From assembly GCA_003447295.1 (NCBI GenBank), contig DLZQ01000023.1, forward strand, positions 1-20,261: a stretch of 20,261 nucleotides of DNA, read 5' to 3'. The notes beneath the pieces are model-generated. The model had not been told where the DNA came from. It did no database searches and saw only the letters and a program-made list of their open reading frames with translations. Of this stretch, positions 1 to 6,935 are shown in pieces (position 1 is the stretch's first letter; each line of letters starts with the position of its first letter). This DNA comes from Lachnospiraceae bacterium (GTDB taxonomy: Bacteria > Bacillota > Clostridia > Lachnospirales > Lachnospiraceae). The position numbers were made by a program, and so were the translations under genes.

Positions 1-171
1 ATCATGGAGGAGAAACAGACCATCGTGGCATTAGGTGCCGGAAGCATCACCAAGCGGGTCTTCCCCGACGGACGGATCGAACGGTGTGATAATGTCAAGG
101 ATGTAGGGCTTTATATCGAGAAGATTGACGAGATGATTGAGAGAAAGCAGAAGCTTTTTGCAGAGGAATGA
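1..171 (+). CDS. hemZ: C-terminal end of coproporphyrinogen dehydrogenase HemZ (partial)
   Basis: The window opens inside a frame that runs to TGA at 169-171, giving the last 56 residues of a protein. The visible tail contains GAGSITKRVFPDGRIERC followed by an NVKDV...YIEKIDEMIERK helix. I recognise this as the C-terminal end of HemZ, a radical SAM, oxygen-independent coproporphyrinogen III dehydrogenase of Firmicutes that acts in haem/corrin biosynthesis in the cytoplasm. The radical SAM domain itself lies outside the window, so the call rests on the tail alone. The gene converges on the capA-like gene with only 3 bp between the two stop codons and no terminator hairpin in between, so the two transcripts must overlap at their 3' ends. 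Confidence 0.72.
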   Translation: MMEEKQTIVALGAGSITKRVFPDGRIERCDNVKDVGLYIEKIDEMIERKQKLFAEE

Positions 172-174
172 AAC

Positions 175-1488
175 CTAGTGTGGCAATTTAAAATTATGGA
201 GCGCCTGATCTTTGGTGAGTACGAAATCTCCCAGGGTCTCGGTGCTCCATTTTTGCAGGTCTTCCAGGCGGAGAGTTACGCCGCCGTAGTTACGGATGCC
301 ATGGGATGCAGCAAGGTCTTCCGTATAATCCTCTAACAGGTATACGTTCTGAAAACGTACCGGTCCTGCAGTATACTGACAGACGAGAGGAAGTGCTCCG
401 GTATGTTCTCTGTCTATCGTAATATCATCTTCTGTGACATGGAAGGTGACCCAGGCAAGCGCTTCCAATATGCTGATGGCTTTCTTCTGGGAGGATACAT
501 AATTTCCCAGAGAGTAATAGCACAGGGCTTCGTTGCCGTTTTCAGCGGTAATCCATTCCACAGGTTCTACTACATGAGGGTGGGTTCCGATAATGACATC
601 AGCCCCGGCTTCGGTCATGGCCTCAGCCCACTTTTTCTGATAACCTGATGCCTTGGATGAATATTCAGTTCCCCAGTGAGGACAGACGATCACGATGTCA
701 GCAAGCTCTTTTGCCCGGGAGATGTCCTCTAAGACCTGAGGGTTCAGCGTGGTAAAATCCATCTGCCCGGTCTGTTCATTTACGGCACACAGAAGATTCA
801 GATGCCCCAGAAGATTTAAGGGCAGTGTCTCTGTATTGGCACCGTAAGTATAGTTCAGGATCGCAAAGGTCACATCCTCTACGGTAAGCAAAGGAATATC
901 GTCTGCCTGAGAAATATTTTCGTGGATACCGGTCACAAGAATATCAGGATGCTGCTCTTTCCAAAATTGTGCACAATACAATAAACCATCCAGCTTTTGG
1001 TCCGCAGTATGGTTGGAAGCATGCAATACCACATTGAAGCCTGCATCTGCGATCGCATCCCCGACCTCAGTGGGGGAATTAAAATAGGGAAAACCGGAAA
1101 AACCACGGGAATTTCCCCCAAGAATTGTTTCCTGATTGATGATCTTCACATCTGCGGTATCCAGAAAAGGTCGGATCCCATCGAATAACATGGAATAATC
1201 ATAGGTATCGTCCTCCTGTCTGCCACTGGCCACGATCCCCATGTGCATCAGATTATCCCCTACGGCCATGAGCGTAATATCGTGCTCCAAAAAAGGCGTT
1301 GGGGTAGGCAGCGGTGTGGGAGTGGGAAGCGGCGTGGGAGAAGGAACCGGTGTGGGAGTAGCAGAAACAGCAATGGGACGACTGCCGGTAGCGGACGGTC
1401 CTAAAAAATAATAGCCAATGATGCCAGATAATAATATAAGCGGAACAAGGATCAGGAGAAGGTATAGCCGGGAATTTGGTTTTTTCAT
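175..1488 (-). CDS. CapA-family protein, membrane-anchored (poly-gamma-glutamate capsule synthesis-type metallophosphatase fold)
   Basis: The protein has 437 residues. I chose the ATG at 1486-1488 over the TTG 24 bp upstream because an AGGCAGG ribosome site lies just before it and a typical MKK signal start follows. Residues 8-28 form a hydrophobic membrane anchor. Residues about 43-66 are a low-complexity Thr-Pro linker (TPTP/LPTP repeats). The extracellular CapA domain starts near residue 72 with the metal-site motif GDNLMH (77-82), then NQETILGG, HASNHTAD, CPHWGTEY, GTHPHVVEP and YSLGNYVSS, all in the order usual for PGA_cap proteins. The family is calcineurin-like; some members take part in poly-gamma-glutamate export or anchoring, but no capBCE genes are present here, so the substrate is unknown. 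It is a monocistronic gene with its own promoter, transcribed opposite to everything else in the window. Confidence 0.88.
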   Translation of the reverse strand: MKKPNSRLYLLLILVPLILLSGIIGYYFLGPSATGSRPIAVSATPTPVPSPTPLPTPTPLPTPTPFLEHDITLMAVGDNLMHMGIVASGRQEDDTYDYSMLFDGIRPFLDTADVKIINQETILGGNSRGFSGFPYFNSPTEVGDAIADAGFNVVLHASNHTADQKLDGLLYCAQFWKEQHPDILVTGIHENISQADDIPLLTVEDVTFAILNYTYGANTETLPLNLLGHLNLLCAVNEQTGQMDFTTLNPQVLEDISRAKELADIVIVCPHWGTEYSSKASGYQKKWAEAMTEAGADVIIGTHPHVVEPVEWITAENGNEALCYYSLGNYVSSQKKAISILEALAWVTFHVTEDDITIDREHTGALPLVCQYTAGPVRFQNVYLLEDYTEDLAASHGIRNYGGVTLRLEDLQKWSTETLGDFVLTKDQALHNFKLPH

Positions 1489-1557
1489 AAATGAATTCCT
1501 GCCTTTCTGCAACCTGCAAAATGCAGGCGTATTCTTGTGTGTAAAATATTTATAGGT

Positions 1558-1586
1558 ATTATAGCATTTACAACGAACGCATGCAA
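1558..1586 (-). promoter_or_regulatory. Sigma-A promoter of the capA-like gene
   Basis: On the minus strand TTGCAT (1581-1586) is followed by a 17-bp spacer and TATAAT (1558-1563), with an extended -10 TGC just before it. It gives a leader of about 60 nt. The leader carries a small perfect hairpin, CCTGCA-AAA-TGCAGG, at 1513-1527, just upstream of the ribosome site. Confidence 0.7.
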
Positions 1587-1667
1587 AACAATATAAGCAG
1601 GAATTCAGTAGGAATTCATTTATAGAAAGCTGGGATTCTCAGGTGTTTATCGGTAGTAAAATTACAA

Positions 1668-1696
1668 TTGCAATCGAAAGAATTTGCTGTTACAAT
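1668..1696 (+). promoter_or_regulatory. Promoter of the degV1-tetR operon
   Basis: TTGCAA (1668-1673), a 17-bp spacer and TACAAT (1691-1696). The -10 box lies inside the perfect inverted repeat at 1683-1709, so a protein bound there would block RNA polymerase. Confidence 0.65.
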
Positions 1697-1709
1697 ATGT
1701 AACAGCAAA
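1683..1709 (+). promoter_or_regulatory. Operator 1: 27-bp perfect inverted repeat, probable TetR site
   Basis: The left arm TTTGCTGTTACA (1683-1694) and the right arm (1698-1709) are perfect reverse complements separated by ATA. The core GTTACA-N3-TGTAAC recurs in operator 2 at 5237-5263. It covers the -10 of the degV1-tetR promoter, as expected for autoregulation by the TetR protein encoded at 2668-3249. Binding by that particular protein is inferred. Confidence 0.75.
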
Positions 1710-1758
1710 GCTATTGCGTAATATAAAAACAGCAAAAGCTGGTTGGGAGAAAATAGAA

Positions 1759-2646
1759 ATGAATAATTATGTACTGAGTTGTTGTTCGACTGCAGATCTT
1801 TCCAAAGAACATTTTGAAGCAATTAATGTAAAATATATTTGCTTTCATTATGAATTAGATGGAGTACCTTATCTGGATGATCTGGGGCAGAGTATATCGT
1901 TTGATGATTTTTATGCAAGAATGGCAGCCGGTGCAGAAACAAAAACATCACAAATTAATGCAGATGAGTTTGCAGAATATTTCAGATCTTTTTTGGAGCA
2001 GGGATTGGATATCCTTCATGTGTGCCTGTCATCGGGAATCAGCGGAGTGATCAACTCTGCTAATATTGCGAAAGGAATGTTAGAGGAAGAATTTCCGGAC
2101 CGGAAAATATATATCGTGGATTCTCTGGGCGCATCCTCCGGATATGGATTGATCATGGATACCATGGCGGGATTACGGGATCAGGGAATGACGATTGATG
2201 AATTATATCATTGGATAGAGGAGAATAAATTACGAATGCATCACTGGTTTTTCTCAACAGATCTATCTTTTTATATCAAAGGCGGAAGAATCTCAAAAAC
2301 AGCCGGAGCCATCGGTCAGGTGCTTAGTATCTGCCCACTTTTGAATATGGATGATCAGGGAAGACTGACTCCGCGCTATAAAATCAGAACGAAGAAAAAA
2401 GTGTTCAAGGCGGCTGTTGATAAAATGGAGGAGCTTGCTGATGATGGTGTGAATTATTCCGGAAAATGTTATTTATGTCAGTCTGCCTGTATGGAAGATG
2501 CGAAAGAGGTTGCCAGACAGATCGAAGAGAGATTCCCAAAACTGAATGGTAAAGTGGAAATTAACAATATCGGAACTACGATCGGCAGCCATACAGGACC
2601 GGGAACCGTGTCTATATTCTTTTGGGGACAGAAGAGGGTTAATTAA
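1759..2646 (+). CDS. DegV family protein (fatty-acid-binding, FakB-like), copy 1
   Basis: The protein has 295 residues. The open frame extends 25 codons further up to a TTG at 1684, but that would put the operator and promoter inside the gene. The ATG at 1759, preceded by GGGAGA, is the likely start. DegV hallmarks are TSQ (63-65), the LSSGISG loop (90-96), the KGGRISK segment and HTGPG (278-282) near the C-terminus. DegV/FakB proteins hold a long-chain fatty acid in a deep tunnel; FakB members present it to the kinase FakA for phosphorylation and phospholipid synthesis. No fakA is in the window. It is the first gene of a two-gene operon with tetR (21 bp apart). A second, divergent DegV (5898-6758) closes the same locus, so the two may bind different acyl chains. 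Confidence 0.85.
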   Translation: MNNYVLSCCSTADLSKEHFEAINVKYICFHYELDGVPYLDDLGQSISFDDFYARMAAGAETKTSQINADEFAEYFRSFLEQGLDILHVCLSSGISGVINSANIAKGMLEEEFPDRKIYIVDSLGASSGYGLIMDTMAGLRDQGMTIDELYHWIEENKLRMHHWFFSTDLSFYIKGGRISKTAGAIGQVLSICPLLNMDDQGRLTPRYKIRTKKKVFKAAVDKMEELADDGVNYSGKCYLCQSACMEDAKEVARQIEERFPKLNGKVEINNIGTTIGSHTGPGTVSIFFWGQKRVN

Positions 2647-2667
2647 TCTAATCAGAGTGGAGGTAGG

Positions 2668-3249
2668 ATGTCCAGATTTACACAACAGGCAATTATGCAC
2701 TGCATGCTTGACTTGCTTCAGGAAAAGTCCATTGATAAAATCACTGTAAAGGATATTTGTGAAATATGTGAAATCAACAGAAATACCTTTTACTATTATT
2801 ACAGTGATATCTATCAGGTACTTGAGGAATTACTTCGGACAGAGACGCAGAAAACTTTAAAAGAAAAACAAGAAAAGGATTCTTTTTATGAGGAGTATTT
2901 AAATAAATATCATCTTGTTCTCGCATATAAAAAAGCTGTGTATCATCTCTATAATTCTAAAAACAGAGATTTGATCCTGAAATATTTATATGATATTACA
3001 GAGGATTTTGTGAGAAAATATGTGCAGAAAGAAGTGGAAGGAACAAAACTTTCAACAGCAGATATTCAGTTTATTGTTGACTTTTACAGTAATTCCATGA
3101 TCGGAAATATTCTCCGTTGGATGCAAAGGGGAATGCAGGAACAACAAGAGAAGCTCATTTATAAAATGTCCATTTCTTATCAGGCAACGATTAAAGCATT
3201 AATTGCACAAATAGAAGAAGACAAAAGTAAAGATCAGACACATTTTTGA
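2668..3249 (+). CDS. TetR/AcrR-family transcriptional regulator
   Basis: The protein has 193 residues and starts with a strong GGAGGTAGG ribosome site. The N-terminal DNA-binding domain is clear: residues about 25-47 (ITVKDICEICEINRNTFYYYY) form the helix-turn-helix with the typical NTFYYYYSD end, followed by a helical ligand-binding domain of the DhaS-like type. It lies directly behind degV1, within 21 bp, and behind operator 1, so it very probably represses its own operon. The same half-site in front of the PAP2-like/degV2 operon suggests that it controls both transcripts. The inducing ligand is unknown; given the fatty-acid-binding neighbours, an acyl chain or acyl-CoA would be a reasonable guess. 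Confidence 0.88.
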   Translation: MSRFTQQAIMHCMLDLLQEKSIDKITVKDICEICEINRNTFYYYYSDIYQVLEELLRTETQKTLKEKQEKDSFYEEYLNKYHLVLAYKKAVYHLYNSKNRDLILKYLYDITEDFVRKYVQKEVEGTKLSTADIQFIVDFYSNSMIGNILRWMQRGMQEQQEKLIYKMSISYQATIKALIAQIEEDKSKDQTHF

Positions 3250-3282
3250 CAGTGCCCAAAAACAGGACACTGTCTTTTTTTT
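3248..3282 (+). terminator. Intrinsic terminator after tetR
   Basis: GACAGTG (3248-3254) pairs with CACTGTC (3268-3274), followed by eight T. The left arm starts inside the tetR stop codon. It separates degV1-tetR from the downstream DUF308 gene, which therefore needs its own promoter or read-through. Confidence 0.8.
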
Positions 3283-3288
3283 GTCTGT

Positions 3289-3316
3289 TTGAAGAAAGCG
3301 ATATTTGGATTATGAT
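3289..3316 (+). promoter_or_regulatory. Possible promoter of the DUF308-radical SAM operon
   Basis: TTGAAG (3289-3294), a 16-bp spacer and TATGAT (3311-3316), just after the tetR terminator. The match is moderate. No copy of the GTTACA operator is present here, so if it is real this promoter is not directly under the same TetR control. Confidence 0.35.
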
Positions 3317-3341
3317 CGATGGATAGAAGGAGGAAAATACA

Positions 3342-3908
3342 GTGAGAAGTTTAAAACGAGCAAAAAATGTGTATGTGGCAATATCAATATTCTGTATTGT
3401 TGGTGGTATATTACTTTTGATATGGCCGGGACTAGGACTGGATGTGCTGTGTAAGATCAGTGGAGTTTTTTTCCTGATATATGGTCTCGCAAAAATATCC
3501 AGTTATTTTACTAAGGATCTGTTCCAATTAGCATTTCAATTTGACTTTGGACTGGGAATTGTATCGGTGATGATGGGAGCCCTGATGATTTTCCGGACGG
3601 ATCATATTGTAGGATTTCTGTCTTTCTGCATGGGGATGTTTATGCTGGTAGATGCTGCATTGAAGATACAGACATCTTTTGAAGCCAGGAAATTTGGAAT
3701 CGAGCGATGGAAATGGATCCTGATAACAGCATTGGCAGCAGGGATTGTCGGGGGATTTCTTTTGTTTTCACCGATGGAAGCCACAGATCTGATCGTCAGG
3801 GTAGTAGGACTTGGTATCAGTCTTGATGGAATAATGAATCTGGTGGTTGTAACAAATACAGTCAGAATGATCAGAAATACACAAACAGATGTTATGAATG
3901 CTGACTAA
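3342..3908 (+). CDS. DUF308 / HdeD-family integral membrane protein
   Basis: The protein has 188 residues with a GTG start, supported by a perfect AGAAGGAGG nine bases upstream. It consists of about six hydrophobic segments in hairpin pairs (around residues 9-30, 35-52, 63-84, 88-107, 124-143 and 148-170) with short loops, the pattern and length of DUF308/HdeD proteins. E. coli HdeD has a role in acid resistance, but most Firmicute members have no known function. It is first in an operon with the small helical protein (26 bp gap) and the radical SAM enzyme (overlapping), so it may serve that enzyme at the membrane. The family is clear; the function is not. Confidence 0.72.
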   Translation: MRSLKRAKNVYVAISIFCIVGGILLLIWPGLGLDVLCKISGVFFLIYGLAKISSYFTKDLFQLAFQFDFGLGIVSVMMGALMIFRTDHIVGFLSFCMGMFMLVDAALKIQTSFEARKFGIERWKWILITALAAGIVGGFLLFSPMEATDLIVRVVGLGISLDGIMNLVVVTNTVRMIRNTQTDVMNAD

Positions 3909-3934
3909 GAAATTTACTAACGGAGGAATGAAAA

Positions 3935-4132
3935 ATGAGCAATTTAGGACATACTGCGGCAAGAGCAGCCGCTTCAAAAATTATTGATGTACTTCTTAAG
4001 AATATTGGTAAAGACAGAGAAAAAGAAATGGTAAAGCTTATAGATCTTATGGAGAAGTACATGTCAGGAGAGAAGCTTGACGTTGATTATGACAAAATAA
4101 GGGAAATGGTCTGTAATGAGGACTGTGCATAA
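3935..4132 (+). CDS. Small helical protein coupled to the radical SAM enzyme (possible detached N-terminal domain)
   Basis: The 65-residue protein starts at ATG 3935 with a GGAGG site 8-12 nt upstream. It is predicted to be two or three amphipathic helices (AARAAASKIIDVLLKNIG, then REKEMVKLIDLMEKYM) and ends with two cysteines in CNEDCA. Its last 17 bp overlap the start of the radical SAM gene, which implies translational coupling. From memory, longer members of the same radical SAM family carry an N-terminal extension with a similar start (helical, 'KLIDLMEKY'-like) before the NCNIPW segment. This ORF may be that domain encoded separately. No catalytic residues are recognisable. Confidence 0.6.
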   Translation: MSNLGHTAARAAASKIIDVLLKNIGKDREKEMVKLIDLMEKYMSGEKLDVDYDKIREMVCNEDCA

Positions 4133-5204
4133 TTGCAATATCCCCTGGCTGATATTGATGGATCCTACCAGTGCATGTAATCTTCATTGTACCGGCTGCT
4201 GGGCTGCTGAATATGGCAACAAACTGAATCTCTCTTATGATGAATTATCAGGTGTTGTAAAACAGGGAAAAGAATTAGACGTTTATTTTTATATGTTTAC
4301 CGGCGGAGAACCTCTTGTGAGAAAAAACGATATTATTAAGTTGTGTGAGGAACATCATGAATGCCAGTTTCTTGCATTTACCAATGGTACACTGGTAGAC
4401 GAAGCTTTTTGTGGGGAAATGAAGAGAGTAGGAAAACTGATGCTCGCAATCAGTCTGGAGGGATCACCGGAGGTAAATGATCTGCGCAGAGGAACCGGTG
4501 TATATGCAAAGGTTATGCATGCAATGGATCTGCTGAAAGAAAACGGTCTGATTTTTGGTACATCCATCTGCTATACTTTCAGGAACTGCGAGTCGGTAAC
4601 AAGCAAAGACTTTGTGAAGCTGATGGTAGATAAAGGCTGTCGGTATGCGATGTATTTCCACTATATGCCTGTTGGAAATGAAGCATCGGTAGAACTGCTT
4701 CCTACACCCGAACAGAGAATCTATATTAAGGATAGAATCAGGGAAATCCGCCGGCTGGAAAATGGTGAAGGCTTGTTTACGATGGATTTCCAAAATGATG
4801 GAGAGTTTGTAGGCGGATGTATTGCCGGTGGAAGAAATTATTTTCACATCGATGCAAACGGAGATGCAGAGCCCTGTGTATTTATCCACTATTCAGGGGC
4901 AAATATAAGAACACACAGCTTACTTGAAATATTAAAACAACCTTTATTTATGGCATACCGTGACAATCAGCCATTTAATGAGAATCATTTGAGACCCTGT
5001 CCAATGCTTGAGAATCCGAAGATCCTGCAAAGAATTGTAAGGGAAACAGGTGCCAAATCCACAGATTTACAATCTCCGGAAACAGCAGAGCATTTATGCA
5101 CAAAGTGTGAGGAGTATGCAAGAAACTGGAAACCTTGTGCTGATAAATTGTGGTCAGAGACTAAGGTAAGTCCTAAGTCATATGAAAATTATAAAAATAA
5201 GTGA
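4116..5204 (+). CDS. Radical SAM protein with C-terminal SPASM-like cysteine region
   Basis: The protein has 362 residues. Cysteines 21, 25 and 28 (ACNLHCTGCW) form the CX3CX2C site for the SAM-binding 4Fe-4S cluster, and TGGEPL (62-67) is the usual SAM-contact motif. The C-terminal half has six further cysteines (235, 254, 295, 328, 331, 341) in GGCIAGG, EPCVF, RPCPML and CTKCEEYARNWKPC, which suggests auxiliary Fe-S clusters as in SPASM/twitch enzymes. The start overlaps the upstream small ORF by 17 bp with AGGGAAA nearby. The substrate is unknown. No short precursor peptide with a typical RiPP leader is adjacent. The neighbours are membrane proteins and fatty-acid-binding DegV proteins, so I favour a lipid or membrane substrate, but this is inference. 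Confidence 0.85.
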   Translation: MRTVHNCNIPWLILMDPTSACNLHCTGCWAAEYGNKLNLSYDELSGVVKQGKELDVYFYMFTGGEPLVRKNDIIKLCEEHHECQFLAFTNGTLVDEAFCGEMKRVGKLMLAISLEGSPEVNDLRRGTGVYAKVMHAMDLLKENGLIFGTSICYTFRNCESVTSKDFVKLMVDKGCRYAMYFHYMPVGNEASVELLPTPEQRIYIKDRIREIRRLENGEGLFTMDFQNDGEFVGGCIAGGRNYFHIDANGDAEPCVFIHYSGANIRTHSLLEILKQPLFMAYRDNQPFNENHLRPCPMLENPKILQRIVRETGAKSTDLQSPETAEHLCTKCEEYARNWKPCADKLWSETKVSPKSYENYKNK

Positions 5205-5221
5205 TAAGGGAAGCTTTTTGA

Positions 5222-5250
5222 TTGAAAAAGGCACGGATTGATGTTACAAT
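5222..5250 (+). promoter_or_regulatory. Promoter of the PAP2-like/degV2 operon
   Basis: TTGAAA (5222-5227), a 17-bp spacer and TACAAT (5245-5250). The -10 hexamer and spacing are the same as at the degV1 promoter, and the -10 again lies inside the operator palindrome. Confidence 0.7.
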
Positions 5251-5263
5251 TTGTAACATCAAT
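5237..5263 (+). promoter_or_regulatory. Operator 2: 27-bp perfect inverted repeat, probable TetR site
   Basis: The left arm ATTGATGTTACA (5237-5248) and the right arm (5252-5263) are perfect reverse complements around ATT. Arm length, spacer length and the inner GTTACA half match operator 1, and its position relative to the -10 box is identical. The outer bases differ compensatorily on both arms, which points to selection for dyad symmetry. Confidence 0.75.
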
Positions 5264-5287
5264 ACAGTTGTGCAGGAGGTATAGTGC

Positions 5288-5878
5288 ATGGAGAGCAAGG
5301 AACGCATTGCGAAGATAATAAGAGCATTATCTGTTCCACCGGTTATGGTTTCTGTGCTTATTATTATTTTAGCCATTAACAAAGAGGGTATATTCAGAAA
5401 TACTTTGGAAATAGTTGTGTCCATAGTGCTTCTTGGCTTTGTTCCGATCCTGGCATATGTCCTGAATGGAATCGTGCCAGGATTCAGGAAGCAGGGAAGA
5501 GAAGGGCAGAGAAAGCTGGCGTTTGTTACCAATCTTATTGGTTATAGTGTTGCGCTTTTATGGGCTCTTCTTTCAGATGTAGAAAGCGCACTGCTGCTCA
5601 TTTGCTCAACATATTTCTTTTCTGTTCTTATTTTAACAATATGTAATAAAGCATTTCATTATCGGGCAAGTGGGCATGCATGCAGCTTTACAGGACCCCT
5701 GGTGCTGATGATCTACTTTTTGGGGTGGAAAGTTTTCATCCCTTGTTTATTGGTCGCTGCGCTGATTATTTGGTCTTCTGTTTATCTGAAGCGACATACG
5801 GCAAAGGAATTAATAGGCGGAATAGTGGTATGCCTGCTCTCATTTGCCTTATCACTTTTTTTGATTACTCTTGTATGA
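5288..5878 (+). CDS. PAP2-like integral membrane protein, active-site motifs partly degenerate
   Basis: The protein has 196 residues with a strong AGGAGG site and five to six membrane segments. RASGHACSFTGPL (126-138) resembles the PSGH motif of PAP2 phosphatases with His130, and SSVYLKRHTAKE (163-174) resembles the SRX5HX3D motif with His170. The Arg after Ser is replaced by Ser and the final Asp by Glu, and the first KX6RP motif is absent or very divergent. It could be a divergent lipid phosphatase or an inactive, substrate-binding relative. It lies directly under operator 2 and 19 bp before degV2, so it is co-expressed with a fatty-acid-binding protein. The membrane location is certain; the PAP2 assignment is moderate. 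Confidence 0.5.
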   Translation: MESKERIAKIIRALSVPPVMVSVLIIILAINKEGIFRNTLEIVVSIVLLGFVPILAYVLNGIVPGFRKQGREGQRKLAFVTNLIGYSVALLWALLSDVESALLLICSTYFFSVLILTICNKAFHYRASGHACSFTGPLVLMIYFLGWKVFIPCLLVAALIIWSSVYLKRHTAKELIGGIVVCLLSFALSLFLITLV

Positions 5879-5897
5879 GGGAGATAGGAAGAAGAAC

Positions 5898-6758
5898 ATG
5901 AAAACTGCAATATTAACAGATACAAATAGCGGTATTTATGCAGAGGAAGCGGAAAAACTGGGCATATTTGTGATGCCTATGCCGGTAATTATAGAGGATG
6001 AGACATATTATGAGGGAACAAATCTTACAGAAGAAGAGTTTCTGGATGCCCTTACATCCGGGAAGAGAGTAACTACCTCACAGCCGGCTTTAGGGGATCT
6101 GCTGGATACATGGGATGAGCTCCTGAATGAATATGATCAGGTTGTTTATATTCCGATGTCCAGTGGACTTAGTAACTCCTGCCACGCTGCAATGGCAATG
6201 GCAGAGGAATATGAGGGAAGAGTTGTCGTTGCAGATAATCATAGGATTTCAGTTACGCTAAGGCAGTCGGTGCTGACAGCAAAAGCGATGGCAATGGAAG
6301 AAAAGAGTGCAGAGGAAATCCGGTTATTTTTGGAAGCAGAGGCTCTCCGGTCCAGTATATATGTGTCAGTAAATACCCTGGAATATTTGAAAAAGGGTGG
6401 GAGAATTACACCGGCTGCAGCAATGGTTGGCAGTGTATTAAGTATAAAACCTGTGCTGACAATTCAGGGGGAAAAATTGGATTCCTTTGCAAAAATCCGC
6501 GGCAATATGAAGAAATGCGAGCAGAGAATGCTGGAGGCCATCAAAGCTGATATCCGGAACCGATTTTCCGATGTACCTGAGGAACAGTTACATATTGGAA
6601 CAGCAGGAGCAGGCTTAAGCCCGGAATGTAAAAATGAATGGATGGAAATGATTTCCGAAGCATTTCCGAAAGCGGATGTGTATTATAACCCTCTGTCTGC
6701 AAGCATTGCAACGCATACCGGTCCGGGTGCCGTTGGACTGGGGGTAAGTGTTTTTTGA
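5898..6758 (+). CDS. DegV family protein (fatty-acid-binding, FakB-like), copy 2
   Basis: The protein has 286 residues. The start is the ATG at 5898, preceded by GGAAGAAG; an in-frame ATG at 5871 lies inside the upstream gene and has no supporting site. The first strand, ILTDTNSGI, is the classic DegV start. TSQ (60-62), MSSGLSN (87-93), KKGGRIT and HTGPG (273-277) follow. It is clearly different in sequence from copy 1, so this is not a recent duplication. The fatty acid held is unknown. It is the last gene of the locus; I see no terminator after it. Confidence 0.88.
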   Translation: MKTAILTDTNSGIYAEEAEKLGIFVMPMPVIIEDETYYEGTNLTEEEFLDALTSGKRVTTSQPALGDLLDTWDELLNEYDQVVYIPMSSGLSNSCHAAMAMAEEYEGRVVVADNHRISVTLRQSVLTAKAMAMEEKSAEEIRLFLEAEALRSSIYVSVNTLEYLKKGGRITPAAAMVGSVLSIKPVLTIQGEKLDSFAKIRGNMKKCEQRMLEAIKADIRNRFSDVPEEQLHIGTAGAGLSPECKNEWMEMISEAFPKADVYYNPLSASIATHTGPGAVGLGVSVF

Positions 6759-6856
6759 TCCGGACTTCAGAAATAAGAGATATGAAAAATGTATTTTGCT
6801 ATTTATTATGTTTTCTTTCGCAGCAGAATCATTTTTAAGATATTTAGCAAAATTTA

Positions 6857-6885
6857 TGGACTGGTGTTGTCGTATATGTTATAAT
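6857..6885 (+). promoter_or_regulatory. Promoter of the NlpC/P60 gene
   Basis: TGGACT (6857-6862), a 17-bp spacer and TATAAT (6880-6885), with an extended -10 TG at 6877-6878. It leaves a leader of about 45 nt before the gene. Confidence 0.65.
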
Positions 6886-6935
6886 TCCGAACGTCATCAG
6901 AAAAACCGAAGTCGCAGGAAGTAACAGGGATTATA

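Noticed and set aside
1684..1758. N-terminal extension of DegV1 from the TTG at 1684
   Set aside because: It would place the -10 box and operator inside the coding region; the ATG at 1759 has a ribosome site and matches the normal DegV start.
3935..4132. Programmed frameshift joining the small ORF to the radical SAM gene
   Set aside because: The frames would need a +1 shift within 4101-4132, and no slippery heptamer or stimulating hairpin is evident there; coupling by overlap is simpler.
4464..4889. 141-codon minus-strand frame inside the radical SAM gene
   Set aside because: It is fully antisense to a gene with clear motifs, has no ribosome site and no recognisable domain.
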